This document shows, in pieces, positions 20,786 through 33,707 of a stretch of DNA of 64,000 bases. Origin of the DNA: Avena insularis (Eukaryota; Streptophyta; Magnoliopsida; Poales; Poaceae); contig JAJUPC010000231.1 of NCBI GenBank assembly GCA_023614405.1, forward strand, positions 62,001-126,000, read 5' to 3'. Position 1 is the first letter of the stretch. Each line of letters begins with the position of its first letter. The translations under genes and the position numbers were made by a program. The notes beneath the pieces are model-generated. The model was not told the DNA's origin. It ran no database searches and saw only the letters and a program-made list of their open reading frames with translations.

Positions 20786-23590
20786 CCCGCCCTGTCGTAT
20801 CCTTCCTCACGCGATGGACACCGCATCCTGTACGCCTTCGTTCGATCCTGAACGGAGATCCCGATCCCATCGATTTCCGTTGATCCCTTGCCCTATCCGC
20901 ACACCACCCGTCCATATATTTCCTCGGCCCTCTCCCGTGCGATTTTTTTCCCTATACGAAACTCTAGCCGCCTCTCCGTGACCTCGCCGGAGCTCATGAC
21001 GCCGCCACCATCGGAGCTTCATTGCGAACTCGAGAACAAGGTTCCGAGCCTCCCACGCCCCCCTTCTTCCTTCTAATTGACCTCCCTCGCTGCACCTCTT
21101 CTCCCCATGCCTCACTTTTGCCGACAGGTCACCGGAGCACTGAGGATCAACCGCCGGAGCCCTGTAGCGAACCACCGTCTCCAGCCGCCGATCACCATCG
21201 CTAGGGGAATCAAACGACGCCTCCGTCCACACCATCTTTCTACCAGTGCCGCGACGCACCCTGTTGACCATCTAGACACCGACAAAGACCGTCGGATTGC
21301 CGTCCATCGCCACCGTTTGCCCCATCCGCCGCCGCAGCCCTCCACCTTCCCGGTGAGCACCAAGCCCAACTAGCCCATGCCATCGGATCGAGAACCCGCG
21401 ACCCAGATCATTTATTTGACCATGTGGATAACCGTTGACCAGTCAGCGCATCCCTGAGTCAGTTGCCGCATCAGCGGGAATATGCCAGGGAATATTCCCC
21501 CGGGATTTCTAGACTAAGAAAATAGACATAAATTTGTGCAAACTTGTAAAATTCATATAAAATTGAATATTGATCAGAAAAAATACATGTGATATATTCC
21601 TGGATTCAGAATAATGTGTAGCATATTATCATGCAATAAAATTTGTACTTTGACCAATGCATATTTTCTGGATTATTTAAATCTTTTATATGGTAAATAA
21701 TTCATAGAAAAATATCCACAACTCTAAAATTGGCAAATTTGGTGTCTATGGATTCAGAAAATTGTAATCTACTTCCTCCGTTTCAAAATATAAGATGTTT
21801 TAGGTTTGTGAATAAAATGTATCTAGACTTGTTTTAGTATGTAGATTCACTCCAAACATGAGTGAACCTACATACTAAAAGTAGTCTAGATACATTTTCT
21901 TCAGAAACCTAAAACATCTTATATTTTGAAACAGAGGGAGTATGTCACTATAGCATTAGTTGATTTTGCTATAGTACAAAAAAATTAGCTATGCTTAAAT
22001 CCATTAAATTGGTATTTTGGCTATAACTTTTAATCTATAAATTATTATAAGGTGAAACCAGTGGCAAATAAAAGATGTGGACATTACCTATCCAGTAGCA
22101 TGGTTCTTATAATTTTCTGAAAGTATTCAGATTCCTATAATGCCTATTAAAAACCTATTTATTTAATATATATGAAAAGCTTTTGTACTTGTTTCTATTT
22201 TCTAAAAGGCATGCATATTGTTTTGTTGTGTTGCTCTACTGTATGATTGATTGCATTTATTGTTTTGCGTGATAGATTGCCCGGAGTGTGATTATTGTGA
22301 TTGCGACGAGTGTGTGAACAATTACTACATCTAAGGCAAGTGTCACTATCATAAAACTCCTATTGTTTTCTTATGAATTAGTTTTCAGTAGCTTGCATTG
22401 AAGGAAATATTTTATATTATATATGCTATGCTATGGTGTGAGTACCCAATAGAATTGTCATAGACCCCAGTTGATTCCTTGAGAGCCATTGTACTATAGA
22501 TGCTTAGCCATGCTATTAGTTGCGTGGGTGGTTTTCATGATACATGTGTGTATGAGAAGGTTATATTTTTGTTGAAGTGAAAACCACTTAATAACTGAAT
22601 CACCTGGGTGGAATAACATTGATTGGGTCATCGAGTGTGGATTTTGGTGGGGATTGCCATCCAGGCTTCAAATAGATAATAGGCGGTATTGATTAGTAAC
22701 TTCCATGTACAACCTCATGTCATATGGGATCTGATTGACTGAGTAAGTTATGGGATCATGTCCTACCGTGACTAGCAGATGTAGGTGTTGATAGGATGGT
22801 ACGGTCCGAGTTAGGCTCATGATTCTTTTTTCCAAAGGTCTCGTCCTGGTCTTCTCTCAAAAGGGCTTGATCGGGTCTTGTGGTTAAAGTGTACTAGCCT
22901 CTGGAGATTGTTTATGAACTAAGTACTTAGTCGTGTCCCTGGTAATGGACAATTATGAGTAACTTCTCTTGATGAAGTTGAAAAGTCTCATTCATTCTAA
23001 TTTCTCTAATAAAACTTGATGGGTGAACTTAATGGGTTATAGGAGCACTTGAGTGACTCAATGTGTCCATAGTTTTAGGAACTCTCGAGTGACTCGAGCT
23101 GTTCTTAGTTATTTTGAAGAACTAAAAATTTATTTAATAAGGTAGGAGAAAATGTTGTTTTATGCAAATAGCCTAAACTCCACTAGCCAAAGTGTGCATG
23201 TATATGACAGGTTGCCAATTGTGTCCATATAATAGTGACATCTTGCCAATACAATTCAAATGTATTGACCATTCGTGGCTGCAACTTTTTATGTTGCAGG
23301 TTATTTCGACGACAAGTAAGGTTTTCATTTAGGTTGCGAATATCCACTCAGCGAGTTGCCTATGGCGTGATGGAGCCTTTATCTTTTGTTTATTTGTTGA
23401 ACTATGTCATTTGAGCTAGCTGTGAGCTAAGCAACTTTGTAATATTTATATGTTGGATTAATCGTTGTAATATTGTGATGCATTGATACTCTTTTATTCA
23501 TCGAAACTGTGTGTGCTAGCTAATCGATCCAAGGGACTAGCACTGTAAACACGGGATCCAATTCTTAATGGGTTGGATTTCTTCAGTCTA
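20786..23590 (+). repeat. 5'-truncated gypsy-type LTR (+ orientation)
   Basis: The right part (about 22.3-23.59 kb) matches the reverse complement of the LTR at 29440-33707. Shared words include TTGCCAATACAATTCAAATG at 23233-23252, ATGTTGCAGGTT near 23290 and GGGACTAGCA near 23531. A TATA element (CATATATTT, 20913-20921) precedes a GC-rich leader. Compared with the 4.27 kb relative it lacks about 1.3 kb of the AT-rich front. No PBS follows its end near 23590, so it is a 3' LTR, a solo LTR or a fragment. Confidence 0.65.
21772..21940. mobile_element. Stowaway MITE (169 bp)
   Basis: The ends are inverted repeats (CTTCCTCCGTTTCAAAATAT at the left, the complement of ATATTTTGAAACAGAGGGAG at the right), and almost the whole element folds into one hairpin. 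It is flanked by the TA duplication at 21770-21771 and 21941-21942. The CTCCCTCCGT-type end and TA target identify a Stowaway element, a non-autonomous relative of Tc1/mariner transposons. It sits inside the truncated LTR and is younger than that insertion. Confidence 0.95.
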
Positions 23591-23599
23591 GTGAAATAA

Positions 23600-24479
23600 T
23601 TCCTTCTCTTTGTAATTCTTTCGTCTAGAACATATTTTTTCCGAATGGTGTTGGTGTATCTTCAGTGTGTCACTCTAAGGTTCGCGAATAATACAAACAT
23701 GATCGAGACCCCTCTAGGATCAATAATCAGAAGCGGGACCTGGAGATCCATACTCACTCCCACACATTCAACGATGACTTCTTGTGATCGTGAGAACCTT
23801 TTATGCTAGTAACTTAATCCCTTTATCTCACAATATATTACATGTCCTAGATTCGATCATCAGTATCTCCATACCTAGTTTGATCTCGTTACCGACATGT
23901 ACTCTTTTCTCGTTCTCATGATATAACATTCTAGTTAGCACATCACTTGCTTGCAAGCTAATTAATGTGATATCCGTCATTGGGATGGACAAATTCTACT
24001 CTTGATCTATGATACTCTACATAACACCTTCGTAGCACTGAACCCACCTTTATAGTCACCCTGTTACGATGTGACATTTGATGTTATCAAGATACTCTTC
24101 CAGTGTTAGTGATTGACATGATCTCATGTCTAAGGACTAGGATTACTTCGTATGATGTTATAGCAATATAAACACAATGACTTTGCTTGTAATGCTATAC
24201 TTCGGATGAATGTTCATCACATAATTCCAATAATGTTGTGACCTCGTTATTAACAACATCTAATGTCCATGATCAGGAAACTTTGATCATCTTGTTAATC
24301 AACGAGCTAGTTTATAAGAGAGGCATAACTAGGAACTTTCTGTTTGTTTATTAAACACACATGTATTAATGTTTCCATATTAATATAAGTATAGCATGCA
24401 AAATAAACATCTATCATACACTTGGAATATACATAATAACAACTTTATTATTACCTCTCAGGACATATTCCCTTCAAAA
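23600..24479 (-). repeat. Angela/WIS-like copia LTR fragment
   Basis: Read on the - strand, the right end gives GGGAATATGTCCTGAGAGG, which resembles the start of the Angela/WIS LTR of Triticeae. Further similar words follow, such as GGACATTAGATGTTGTTAAT and CAGGGTGACTATAAAGGT. The fragment is about half of the usual ~1.7 kb LTR and has many substitutions, so it is old. No coding sequence is attached. The family comparison is from memory. Confidence 0.65.
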
Positions 24480-25627
24480 AGTACACTATGTGGACTCGAA
24501 AAAATAGATGGAAACTTGTGGAAAACGGTGATGGTGGACTTGGCGGAAAACAAGATCAAACTCTAAACCTAGACACAAACGAAAAGTAGACTCCTACGGG
24601 AGAAACCTTCAGATCGGATATACGAGAAGACACGACCAGTAACTAAAACTTGAAAGACGATGCAATCTAGGCTATGGCAAATATTTTTGTGTGCCTTTTT
24701 CTGTATAGGACGGAAAATAAACTAATCTATGGATGGATTGTGGATGCTAACCGAGTAAACGAGGAAATCTGATACCAAGATGATATGGGGTTCCGATCTT
24801 CTCAGCAAGCAGTTGGCAATGATGATAATGATGATGTATGATAGATAACTAGCATGTAGCTATGAACTCTCCCGCATGAACCCTGATGTTGATGCCTCTT
24901 GAACCCTATGGGATATTCATAATACTACGCTCTTGCACACATAGCCGTCGACCACGAACGATAGTTTGCAATCTACTAATTCCCCAATGGAACAACAGAT
25001 CACACTCAATTGTAGTAGATAATTCGATCACAGGGTAATATAAGAGGTTCTAATAAAAAAACAACTCCAAAATAGTTTTAACATGGTCTAACCTAATCTA
25101 GAGGGTTTTCCCAGGCTTATATGGTCGCCGAACATCCAAAAACGCTAAACGAAAACATGTTCATACAAATGTATCCCTCCGGATCTGATGGAAACTTTTA
25201 GGGCTAGATTATCCGCCCCAAGTAGGGCTGGATTATCCTCCTCGGGGATTATCCTCCCCTAGGGGCGGATTATCCGCCCCCATACAGTACGACGCGCTCA
25301 AAGTCCTTGGCAGAAATTCTGAAATAGGGCCGGATTATCCGAGGTGTAAGGGCCAGGTTATCCGGTCAGATACGTGTGAGTACTCATTGGGAAGCTCTCG
25401 GAATTATCTTTCCAACAAGTACTTTTTTTCTTGATTCGTAGTTCATATGAAGAATTCACGTCCGTTTCAATTTCAGAGCTTATGTCTGTTCAAACTGAAC
25501 CTTCATTCTTTTTGATGATCTTCATGACTTGTAGTGCGCATGCCTCCCTCTCCTCCATCGCGCCCTCATGGATGATCATCACGTCTGGTTCCTCTTGATG
25601 CAATCCTTATCCTTCTCGTGCAATGCT
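24480..25627 (-). repeat. Degraded LTR region with PBS-like site and CGG-CCG boxes
   Basis: CTGATACCAAGA near 24768 reads TCTTGGTATCAG on the - strand, which is PBS-like, and an LTR could start at TGATATGGGG next to it. Between 25200 and 25370 lie at least six boxes of the Sirevirus type, including a perfect GGGGCGGATTATCCGCCCC at 25262-25280 and weaker ones near 25206, 25229, 25243, 25328 and 25352. I infer an old Sirevirus-like LTR in - orientation. The right boundary is unclear. Confidence 0.5.
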
Positions 25628-25868
25628 TATCTCCTTGTGAACCTGGGTGTACATAGATGCATAGACGTAGGAAGTATAAAGTTCACATTATCATAAACAT
25701 CACATTCATTTAAGAGTGAATTAACTTGTTGAAGTAGCTTTGCACAAGATCTAGTAATTGGTCCAATCCTGATTTCATTGGAAATATCCTTTACAGCATC
25801 ATCAACCTCTTTAATAGGAGTTAGGGATAGTAAATCAGTAGGGATGTCCTCATCATCTCTTCTAGTCT
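25628..25868 (-). pseudogene. Gypsy pol C-terminal remnant
   Basis: An open - strand frame of about 80 codons ends in TAA at 25628-25630. It contains IPTDLLSLTPIKEVDDAV and IGPITRSCAKLLQQVNSLL. The GPITR(S/A)xAKLLQQ pattern is common at the extreme C terminus of grass Ty3/gypsy polyproteins, after the integrase. An in-frame TGA lies just upstream near 25873. Nothing else of the element is recognisable. Confidence 0.6.
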
Positions 25869-25869
25869 T

Positions 25870-28735
25870 TCAAAGCTTAGGTGCCTTCTAGGCATGTCAT
25901 TTATCAACCATTTGACCTAGTGTTGAGTTCTATAGAGTTGTGTGTTTTGAATTCGTTGTTCCCCTTTTCCCGTGTTCATTTGAGAGATTTCTTTCTACCA
26001 TGATCTCTCGATCCTATGGGTCCACAATATTATATTGTAGGTACCAATGTGTTATGTTCTAGGCTCCGAGGTTTCTTTTCGCCTCCTGTGCCTCTTTTTT
26101 GTTTGTTTGGGTACTGTAATGCCTCTAAACTGGGTCTATGCAGATTTCAACATTTCCCGCCAAAATCCAAATAGAAGCCATTCAAAGACGCCCACCAGAC
26201 ACTTTCGTGTGGGTGGGATTTTCAACAAGTAATTACATCATAATAGTTTACAACAGGATCCACAAGAAACATATATATAACAACAACTTGACGATTCAAG
26301 AGTACAAATGATACATTATAGAGATCAAATCATGAAGAAGACCAAATAGTATCCGAGTACGGATAAGAACCAAATGGGACTAATAGTCCTGAATAATAAC
26401 CAAGCAGTGTCCATAAACCCTGCCTAGGCCAAGCCGAAAGGGTAACTTACTAATGTCGTCAATCACATACCTATAAAAGCCAAAGGGTGCCGGGAAAGGG
26501 AAAAGGAAATAGAAAGAGTGCGGTCAGTACCGAGGCCCGTACATGGTTAGTCTTAGAATTCGGTGGTCCTCGCCTACATAGGTATGGTGGTCTCTGCGGC
26601 AGCAAAGCTTGCACTATCTAATTTATAGAGACACACTACAACTTAGGCTATTAGAGCGAGATAAGAGGGCACTATACGATAACTATAATATAATTCCAAA
26701 CATAACCCATCCGAAGGATTCCCCCTCAAAAACTAGTCGAGGAAGTCCTCTTGCGGAACACACACGATGGAAATTTTAGTTAAGAAGTTGTTTAGTTGAT
26801 AAGTCTAATTACTAATCATAATGTTAGAGAAAAATCATTAGTGGCGTTGTTTATGATTATGACACCGTACTCCTGAGGCGTCCAAAACCGTGGATACACA
26901 GCTTCTCGAAAAGATTTACCCTGTAGGGGTGCACTACTGTACCCAAACACACGCTCAACCCTTCAGGCAACATATTACGCGTGCCATATAAATGTCACGA
27001 CAAGAACTATCCCTTAACTACACGTGTATCCAGATGCATCACCTACCGTGTTCATCCAACCAAGAGGCATTACAATTCCCAAGGAAGGCACATCGGTTGA
27101 GTCTATGGTCGGGCGATGATCGGAAGATAACTTGTAGAGCTCCATCCCACCTCCGACATGATATCCCGATTTTATGCAACGCCAGCCATGGATGTCCACC
27201 AAAATATCAAGTCCGAAGACATATCCAACTCACCGATGTACGAGGACATATTATGCGTATGCACCAAATGGAAAACTGATTTTTTAATCCTCTTGATAAA
27301 CGAATAGTGCCGATAGTTGAGGGGGATCCAAGTGGCCCCGATGTTTTGTTAGCGCGATCAACTCAGAACTAGTACCGTAGAACGAATGGGGTCCTAGGTC
27401 GGCTCAATCAGTTTCCAAAAGTTGTCCTTGTCGGGGCCTTATCATTATGTTAAACCATAACCAACATGACAAAAATTTAATTTACCATGGTATCAACCAT
27501 AACCAGATATCATGGTTCACCTATGTGAGAGGAGGGAACAGACCTAAGCATGCGCTATGACTCGCAAGGGAAAAGCTAGCTAATCAAACAAGGCAATAGG
27601 ATAACCAAGGCTATATGGTAGAGTAGGTAAATAAAGGAATGGTACTAAAGCATCGATAATAAGGATATCAGTAGAGAAAGGAAGGAAGTAAATACTAAGA
27701 ATGCAAAATAGGTACAAGGGGAGAATGCTCACCTAAGAAGATCAACCGAAGGCTCATCGTATCTCGCATCAACTCTTCGGCCTATCCGATGAAGAAGCAG
27801 ATCACTAAAAGGAATACCCGATGCAATATTTAATACTACGGCAGAAGATCCGACATGTTTATGATATGATGCATGACATGGAAATATGCGGTCTATCTTA
27901 GAAATATTAAGTGGAATTGGATCCCGACATTTAAATATAAGTTTCAAGTTATTTACGTGCCCCACAATTTAAATATTGACTTAACAAGATAAAACATGGC
28001 ATCGATTCGCTTCACAAATTTAAATGGAGTCTGGAATAAGACAAAGATATCCCGCATATACACTTCATGTTTATTTATTAGATGATTCTACAAAGTCCCC
28101 AAAACAATATGAATAATTTAATATGCAACAGGTTTAATATGGCAATTTATAAAATAGGGGATCGAATAGAGGTCACACGTCGGGTTCAAAGATGTCGGAG
28201 GGGTTTCTTTGGGTGCACCGTGTTCATCATTCAAAAGCGCCAGTGTGCAACTTCCCATGTCGTCGGTATGTGGTATGTGGTTAGCAGATGATGTAGGAGT
28301 CAAAATCGTTCGAGAGGAACCTGGTTGTACCTACTCTTGGACTCGTACTAGGAGACACTCAAAGAAGTTATGGATCTGCAGCAATCGGCAGTGAGGATCT
28401 GACATAAGGACATGACCAAATGATGATAATTGAAGGAAGAGGAAACAACCACCTTGCAGTTGACCGAAACGAGCCTTAAGCACGTCTGGTCATGCGGTCG
28501 AGGATCTAGAAGGGCTGAGCCAGGTTTGTAGTCTAGTATATCATCCACCAAAAGGAGGCCTTGGCGCAACAGCGACAACAGAGCACACACACGGCGACCT
28601 TGATGTGTGGGCATGTAGAATAGTGGAATTTGTCATGGTGGTGGCACGGCAGATGCCATGGGTAGGTTAAGGTATGGGGCCAATGGATACTAGAGGGATC
28701 CGGGGAGGGAAGATGTAGTGATTTCTACACTCAAC
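25870..28735 (-). repeat. Degraded gypsy LTR-like sequence, no genes
   Basis: No convincing coding sequence is present. On the - strand the order is an AT-rich front (about 27.4-28.1 kb) and a part at about 26.2-26.8 kb resembling the 3' half of long gypsy LTRs (short pieces similar to the element at 3567-14103). A compact hairpin with arms around CACTTTCGTG lies at about 26188-26216. LTR ends, PBS and PPT could not be fixed. Reading frames of 60-95 codons here look random. Confidence 0.4.
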
Positions 28736-28740
28736 GGTCA

Positions 28741-29414
28741 TGTAAGTAGATCTTTATTCCTCTTCTCAAGAACTACAAGTGCTCCTATAACTGTCTCATA
28801 GAGAAGAAGAACACTAATACACGAGCCTTTCGGCGTAGAATGAATCGATCCCTTCTCAGGAACCCGCGTCCCCTCTTATAAAGAGGTTCCTTGGTTCCTT
28901 CTAGGGCTAACGTGGCAATCATATCCTTGGAATATGCTTGTCCCAATATGGTAAATCGGCGGCCTCCTTTCCGTGTCCCCCTTCTATCTATGGCAATGTT
29001 CCAGAAACCTTCACATGCGCGCCTTGGGCTTCCTCACTGTCACCTCCGTGACATTTGTCTGCCCTTCTGCTGCTCTGCTCCTTGTCCTTTGTGCTTGGCT
29101 CTGTCTAGATTCCTCTTAGCCTATGACTAGGGTTTGACTATAGGCACCTCCTTCTCCTGCAAGCTTCATGTTATTCGGCCTTATCTCGCATAACTCGGCT
29201 CGGCCTTCACCTGCATTCAAGTTAGTCAGACTCATTCGGCCGACTTAACTCATATGTCGGCCAGATAAGGTGTTACTCATTCTATATTTGTCATGGACAT
29301 GCTTATCTTGGTCAAATCTTACATGATTTGGCTGACACAATCAGTAATTCGGAACAAATTCAACTCCTATTTTTCTAAGGGGTTTTTGTCCAATCCTAGG
29401 GTTACAATCCTACA
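28741..29414 (-). repeat. Candidate short solo LTR (674 bp)
   Basis: The segment starts TGTAAGTAGATC and ends AATCCTACA, so it has TG...CA ends with a short inverted similarity. On the - strand a TATA element (CTTTATAAGAGG, near 28874) sits at an LTR-like position. The 5-bp flanks (GGTCA and GGCAA) do not match, so a target-site duplication is not supported. It may instead be internal sequence of the element whose LTR begins at 29440. Confidence 0.35.
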
Positions 29415-29423
29415 GGCAACACA

Positions 29424-29438
29424 ATGCTCTGATACCAT
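29424..29438 (-). other. Primer binding site next to 4.27 kb LTR
   Basis: The - strand reads GATGGTATCAGAGCA directly after the LTR end at 29440. It matches the initiator tRNA-Met PBS. It shows that the LTR to its right is a 5' LTR of a - strand element whose internal part should lie to the left. Confidence 0.82.
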
Positions 29439-29439
29439 C

Positions 29440-32400
29440 TGTAAGGTTCCCAACCTTTAGTAAGGTAGAGATCCCTGTGTTTACAATGCTAGTCCCGGGA
29501 TCAATAGCTAGCATCCACAGTTAAGATGTAATATCAAGAAACAAAGGTCATAATACAACTTTATAACCAGGAATAAAATAATTTATTACATCTTACATAT
29601 CTCATTTGGCTATCTCATTACAATGCAGCAGAATATAACAATAGCATGGGGTCCTTCATCTTCAAAGTTCCACAGGCAGAAATGTTGGTTGTAGACTTGT
29701 AATCCTAATCATTAAACTTTACTAACATCAAACAAACCTGCAACATAACAAGTTACAGCCACAAGGGTCAATACATTTGAATTGTATTGGCAAGTGATAC
29801 TATGGTAGTATAGTGGAGTCTATCATCTATATGCATTTGGCTAAGTGGAGCTTAGGCTTGCATTGCTCAAAATAGATTTTCCTTATCATTTGAAAACACT
29901 AAGTTTTTTGTTGACAAAATCTTTCCCAAGGCATCCCCCAATAGAAATTGGTGATCCTTCAACCCTTGTTCAACCACAAGTTTTAACTTAGAAATTGGGA
30001 TGAGGAGATTCTTGATAGCTTCCATGTCTTGATGCTCAAATTGTCCTTTGCCAGGGACATGGCTAAGTACTTAGATTTTACACTCTGCAGAGGTGGTGCA
30101 CTTTCCCCACAAGACTTGGTTTCACCAAGACAAGATCTTTTAGAAGCCTTCCCTTAGACCAGAATGGACGCGTTCCAACCTATCAATCCCCTACCACCAA
30201 CTGTCCATTTGGCTAAGTTATTGCAACCTATATGATCCAGGCAGAGCCCATAATGCCAAGTGGCTGCACTTGAAGCTTCTCAACATTTGACATCTCAAAT
30301 CTCTTTGTTCCTGGGTGGCCATCCACAAGTGAGACACCAAGTTTTCCCCAGCATACTGGACTTGGTAATGCCCAAGTTTTCCCCAGCATACTGGACTTTC
30401 ATGACCACTCAACACAAGCCATTCCTTCCATTCCACCCAGGTGATTCATTCACTTAGTTGTTTTATTAACAAAACACAAGTCCTCAGACTTGGAAATATT
30501 TCATAGCATGATTATATATTCCACCCTTGTTTTCTACTAGCTAAGCTAAGCATGATAGTAGTAGGAATCTTAACTTAGTAGAATTCTACTAAGGTTTCAT
30601 CTACTAGGATTTCCCATGGCATAGTTTATACTTAGCAAAAATTCCATGCAAGTCCTGCTTAGAAGTATCACTAATGCATAGTGAAAATAATGGGACAAAA
30701 GTATGAAGCATCACTTGCCTTTTTGGTAGAGGGTATAAGTTCACTCCTTGATCTTTGCAATATTCACACACTTCAATCACTACAATTCAATCAAGCAAAC
30801 AATATTTCAATCTACCATTCAAGCAATTCATCACATAAAATGATAAAAACAAGGCAATGCATGCAAACATGCAAAAGATTGTTTTATTTGTAAAAGTGGT
30901 TTCTAATGGGTCATAAACATTTGAAAACACCTAATGGTCATTTTATAAAGTGGCAAAACCATTTGCAAAAGGTTTTACTTCATAAACCATTTTTAAACCA
31001 AATCATTATTTTATGTGGTGAAGAAATGCTTTTAATAAGGCAACATTCTATAGGTTTCACAAAATACGTTTTTGAAACTACAAATTGATTCCTAGGGTCA
31101 GTAGGTTCAAAACAAACCATTTGCCAAAGATTTTATCCCCAAAATCATTTTAGAACAATTTTTATATTCTAAACATGCATACACAAGTTTTTGTAAAAAA
31201 ACAATTTAACAGAAGCTTTTTACTGAATCCATTGATATTCTAACAGAAGCTTGTTTTGCTGAATCCATTGATATAAAATTTGCAAAATTTGGACGTGTGG
31301 TTTGAAAGTTATGAATTTTTCAAGTTTGAATAAGTAATAGATCATTTTCTGGCTTTTATAACAGCTCTAGGCCACGTGTCTGTTTCTGATTGGACAAAAA
31401 CGGTTCGCACGGATCAAGCACTGAGAGGTGTTGGATCTAAGTTAGATCGAGCGGCACAGATCGCATACCCCTTCGGCTTTAAGTGATTCTATCTAAGCCT
31501 AAGGATCAAGATCCAACGGTCCTAGTCTAATGACCTAGAATCTGGCTATTTGGACTCGACAGCCTTGTGGCGGCAAGCGAAGGTGATGCAGGAAGCGAGA
31601 GAGAGAGAGAGGGGGGCTCACCTGATTCGCTGAATGATGCTGATGCTAAACGGGCTCTCGGGGAGGCAGGGGCGCATGAGGATGAAGGCAATTTCTCGCC
31701 GGAGTTGTCCTCTGGCTCGAGCTCGTCCTGTTGAAGACGACGGTGGAGGTACGGTGCACGCCAGAGAGAAAAGGTAGTGTAGTTAGATGCACGGGGTCAC
31801 AGAGAGCATGAGCGTGTGAAAGAGAGGGAGAGGGGAGGTCTGGTCTCACCAAAGCTTTCGTCGGAGCGGAGGCAGACGGTGGCGGCGGTGGTCGTCATCG
31901 TTGCTGAAGTTCTGGGGCACGCGGGGGCGAGCTGGCGCTATGGGGAGGTTCTCCAGAAGATGGGGATCATGCTTGTGTGCACGAGGAGGCGAGGGGCGAC
32001 GTCTACTGGCCGGAATCGCTCGCGGAGCTCGCCGGAGACAGCGGCAGTGCAGAGCAAAATGGAGGCTGCCTGGTGGCTCTCTGGCAGCGGGGTTTGAGGG
32101 GAAATGAAGAGGAGAGGGAGGGGATTTATCAGGCGTGATCACGGGATTAATTCGTCGAGCCATTGCAGCATATTTACTCTGAGAAATTAACGGCAGGAAA
32201 CGGCCGGGAGGAGGGCGTGGTCTACGGCGGGTGGAGAAGATGATGATGTGGCATGGGGTCGCTTGGCAGCGAGAGAGAGAGTGTGGGGGTGGGGTCCACG
32301 CGTCATCGACTCAGCAGGTGAGTTCTCTGGTTCGAAATGTTTTCTGCGGGAGAAAAGAGGGAGTGGGCTGGACTGGCTTAGTGGGCTGGGCTGGCTGGGC

Positions 32401-33707
32401 TGAGTCCTTTTATATTTTTTTTTGTTCCTGTTTCCTTTTTCTTTTTCCATTTCTTATTTCTGTTTTGGTTTTGTTTAATTAATTCAAACACTCATTTGAA
32501 TTCAAATCTTTGCCAAATTTTGTGAATAATCAAACACTGTTTAATACCACATTTTGATGTCAAATTTAGAATAAAACTTTTATTCTTTAAGTGCCTTTTT
32601 AATTATTTAAAATAGGTCCTTTTATTAATTCCTTCAAGATTTAATAATGTTTTTTAATTTCCATTTGAATTCTAAATCCTTCCAAAACCTTTCAGTAGGT
32701 GTTTATTTGTTTAATAGGGTGTCAAAATATTCATCTTGGTTTATTTGGAAAGTATTTAATATGATTCATAAATCATTTGAATTGGGTATTTGTTTTAATT
32801 CCAATGGAATTAAATATAGTTTTTTTAATTCCCTAAATTTTATTTGGAAGATTTATTTTATTTAAGTTAATTAAACAACTTTTATTCCACTTGGGTAAAT
32901 TCCAAAATACTATTTTCTCATGAATTATATAATTATTCTTATTAGAGATTTGTCTTTATTAAAATAGGGATAGAATGGTTATTGCCATTTTATTTTATTT
33001 TGGAAATTCTTTATCTTTTTATTTTATTTGGATTTCGATTAAATTCATTCCATTTGCTTATGGTCTTGGCCAAGATTTAATTTGGTCTTTAAATATTCTT
33101 TATTTCATATTTCTTTCTTCATCTTATAAAATCCATATATTTTTATTTATAGATCCAAACTTGGTGATTCCAATTGGTAAAATCTTATTTGATATTTATT
33201 TATCCTTTTAAATATCTTTAGGATTATTTGCTCCCATTTTGTATGGATTTTAGATAAGTGCTTTATTAGCTTTGGAAATTACTTTTCCTTATCTTATTTA
33301 GATTCATAAGATTTTATCCATGGCTCCAAATTAAGTGAAACCAATTTCTATGGCTTTATAATATTTCTATTTGTATTTCTTGATCATTTATAAATGTTTG
33401 ATGATAAATTTTTATATGGATCAAATCCATAGGTTTGGAGATAATTTGGAAATGATTTTCTTCCATTAGGGTTTAGGGTTTGGATTTATTTTCCAAGTGT
33501 TTAAGTTTCCAAATACATTCATTGAGGAATGCATTTATCTTGATTTGGATTTTATTGGTTTCAAACTTTAATTAAAGTTTGTTCATGATGGGATTTTAAG
33601 TTTCCATTTAGAAACAAAAGTTTCTTTTCACCCTGATTTTCAACAATTATTTATTTTATTTATTTATTTTTCACATTACAAGATTTGGAAAATCTTGGGA
33701 TGTGACA
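29440..33707 (-). repeat. 5' LTR of a gypsy-type element (4,268 bp)
   Basis: The boundaries are TGTAAGGTTCCC at 29440 and GGGATGTGACA at 33707. Inside are a - strand TATA box (complement of TTTTATA, 32408-32414), a GC-rich leader to its left (about 31.4-32.4 kb) with a short GA microsatellite near 31600, and AT-rich flanks. Two small tandem duplications lie at 30337-30398 and 31207-31276. The right end cuts directly into the Sirevirus gag, so this element inserted there. No gag or pol of its own survives in the window. The 60-90 codon frames within it are not conserved. Confidence 0.82.

Noticed and set aside
26992..27279. 95-codon + strand frame and other small frames at 26-29 kb
   Set aside because: No recognisable domain, no conservation to test, and LTR-like surroundings.
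28736..29419. Possible target-site duplication GGTCA/GGCAA around the candidate solo LTR
   Set aside because: Only three of five bases agree, which is not better than chance.
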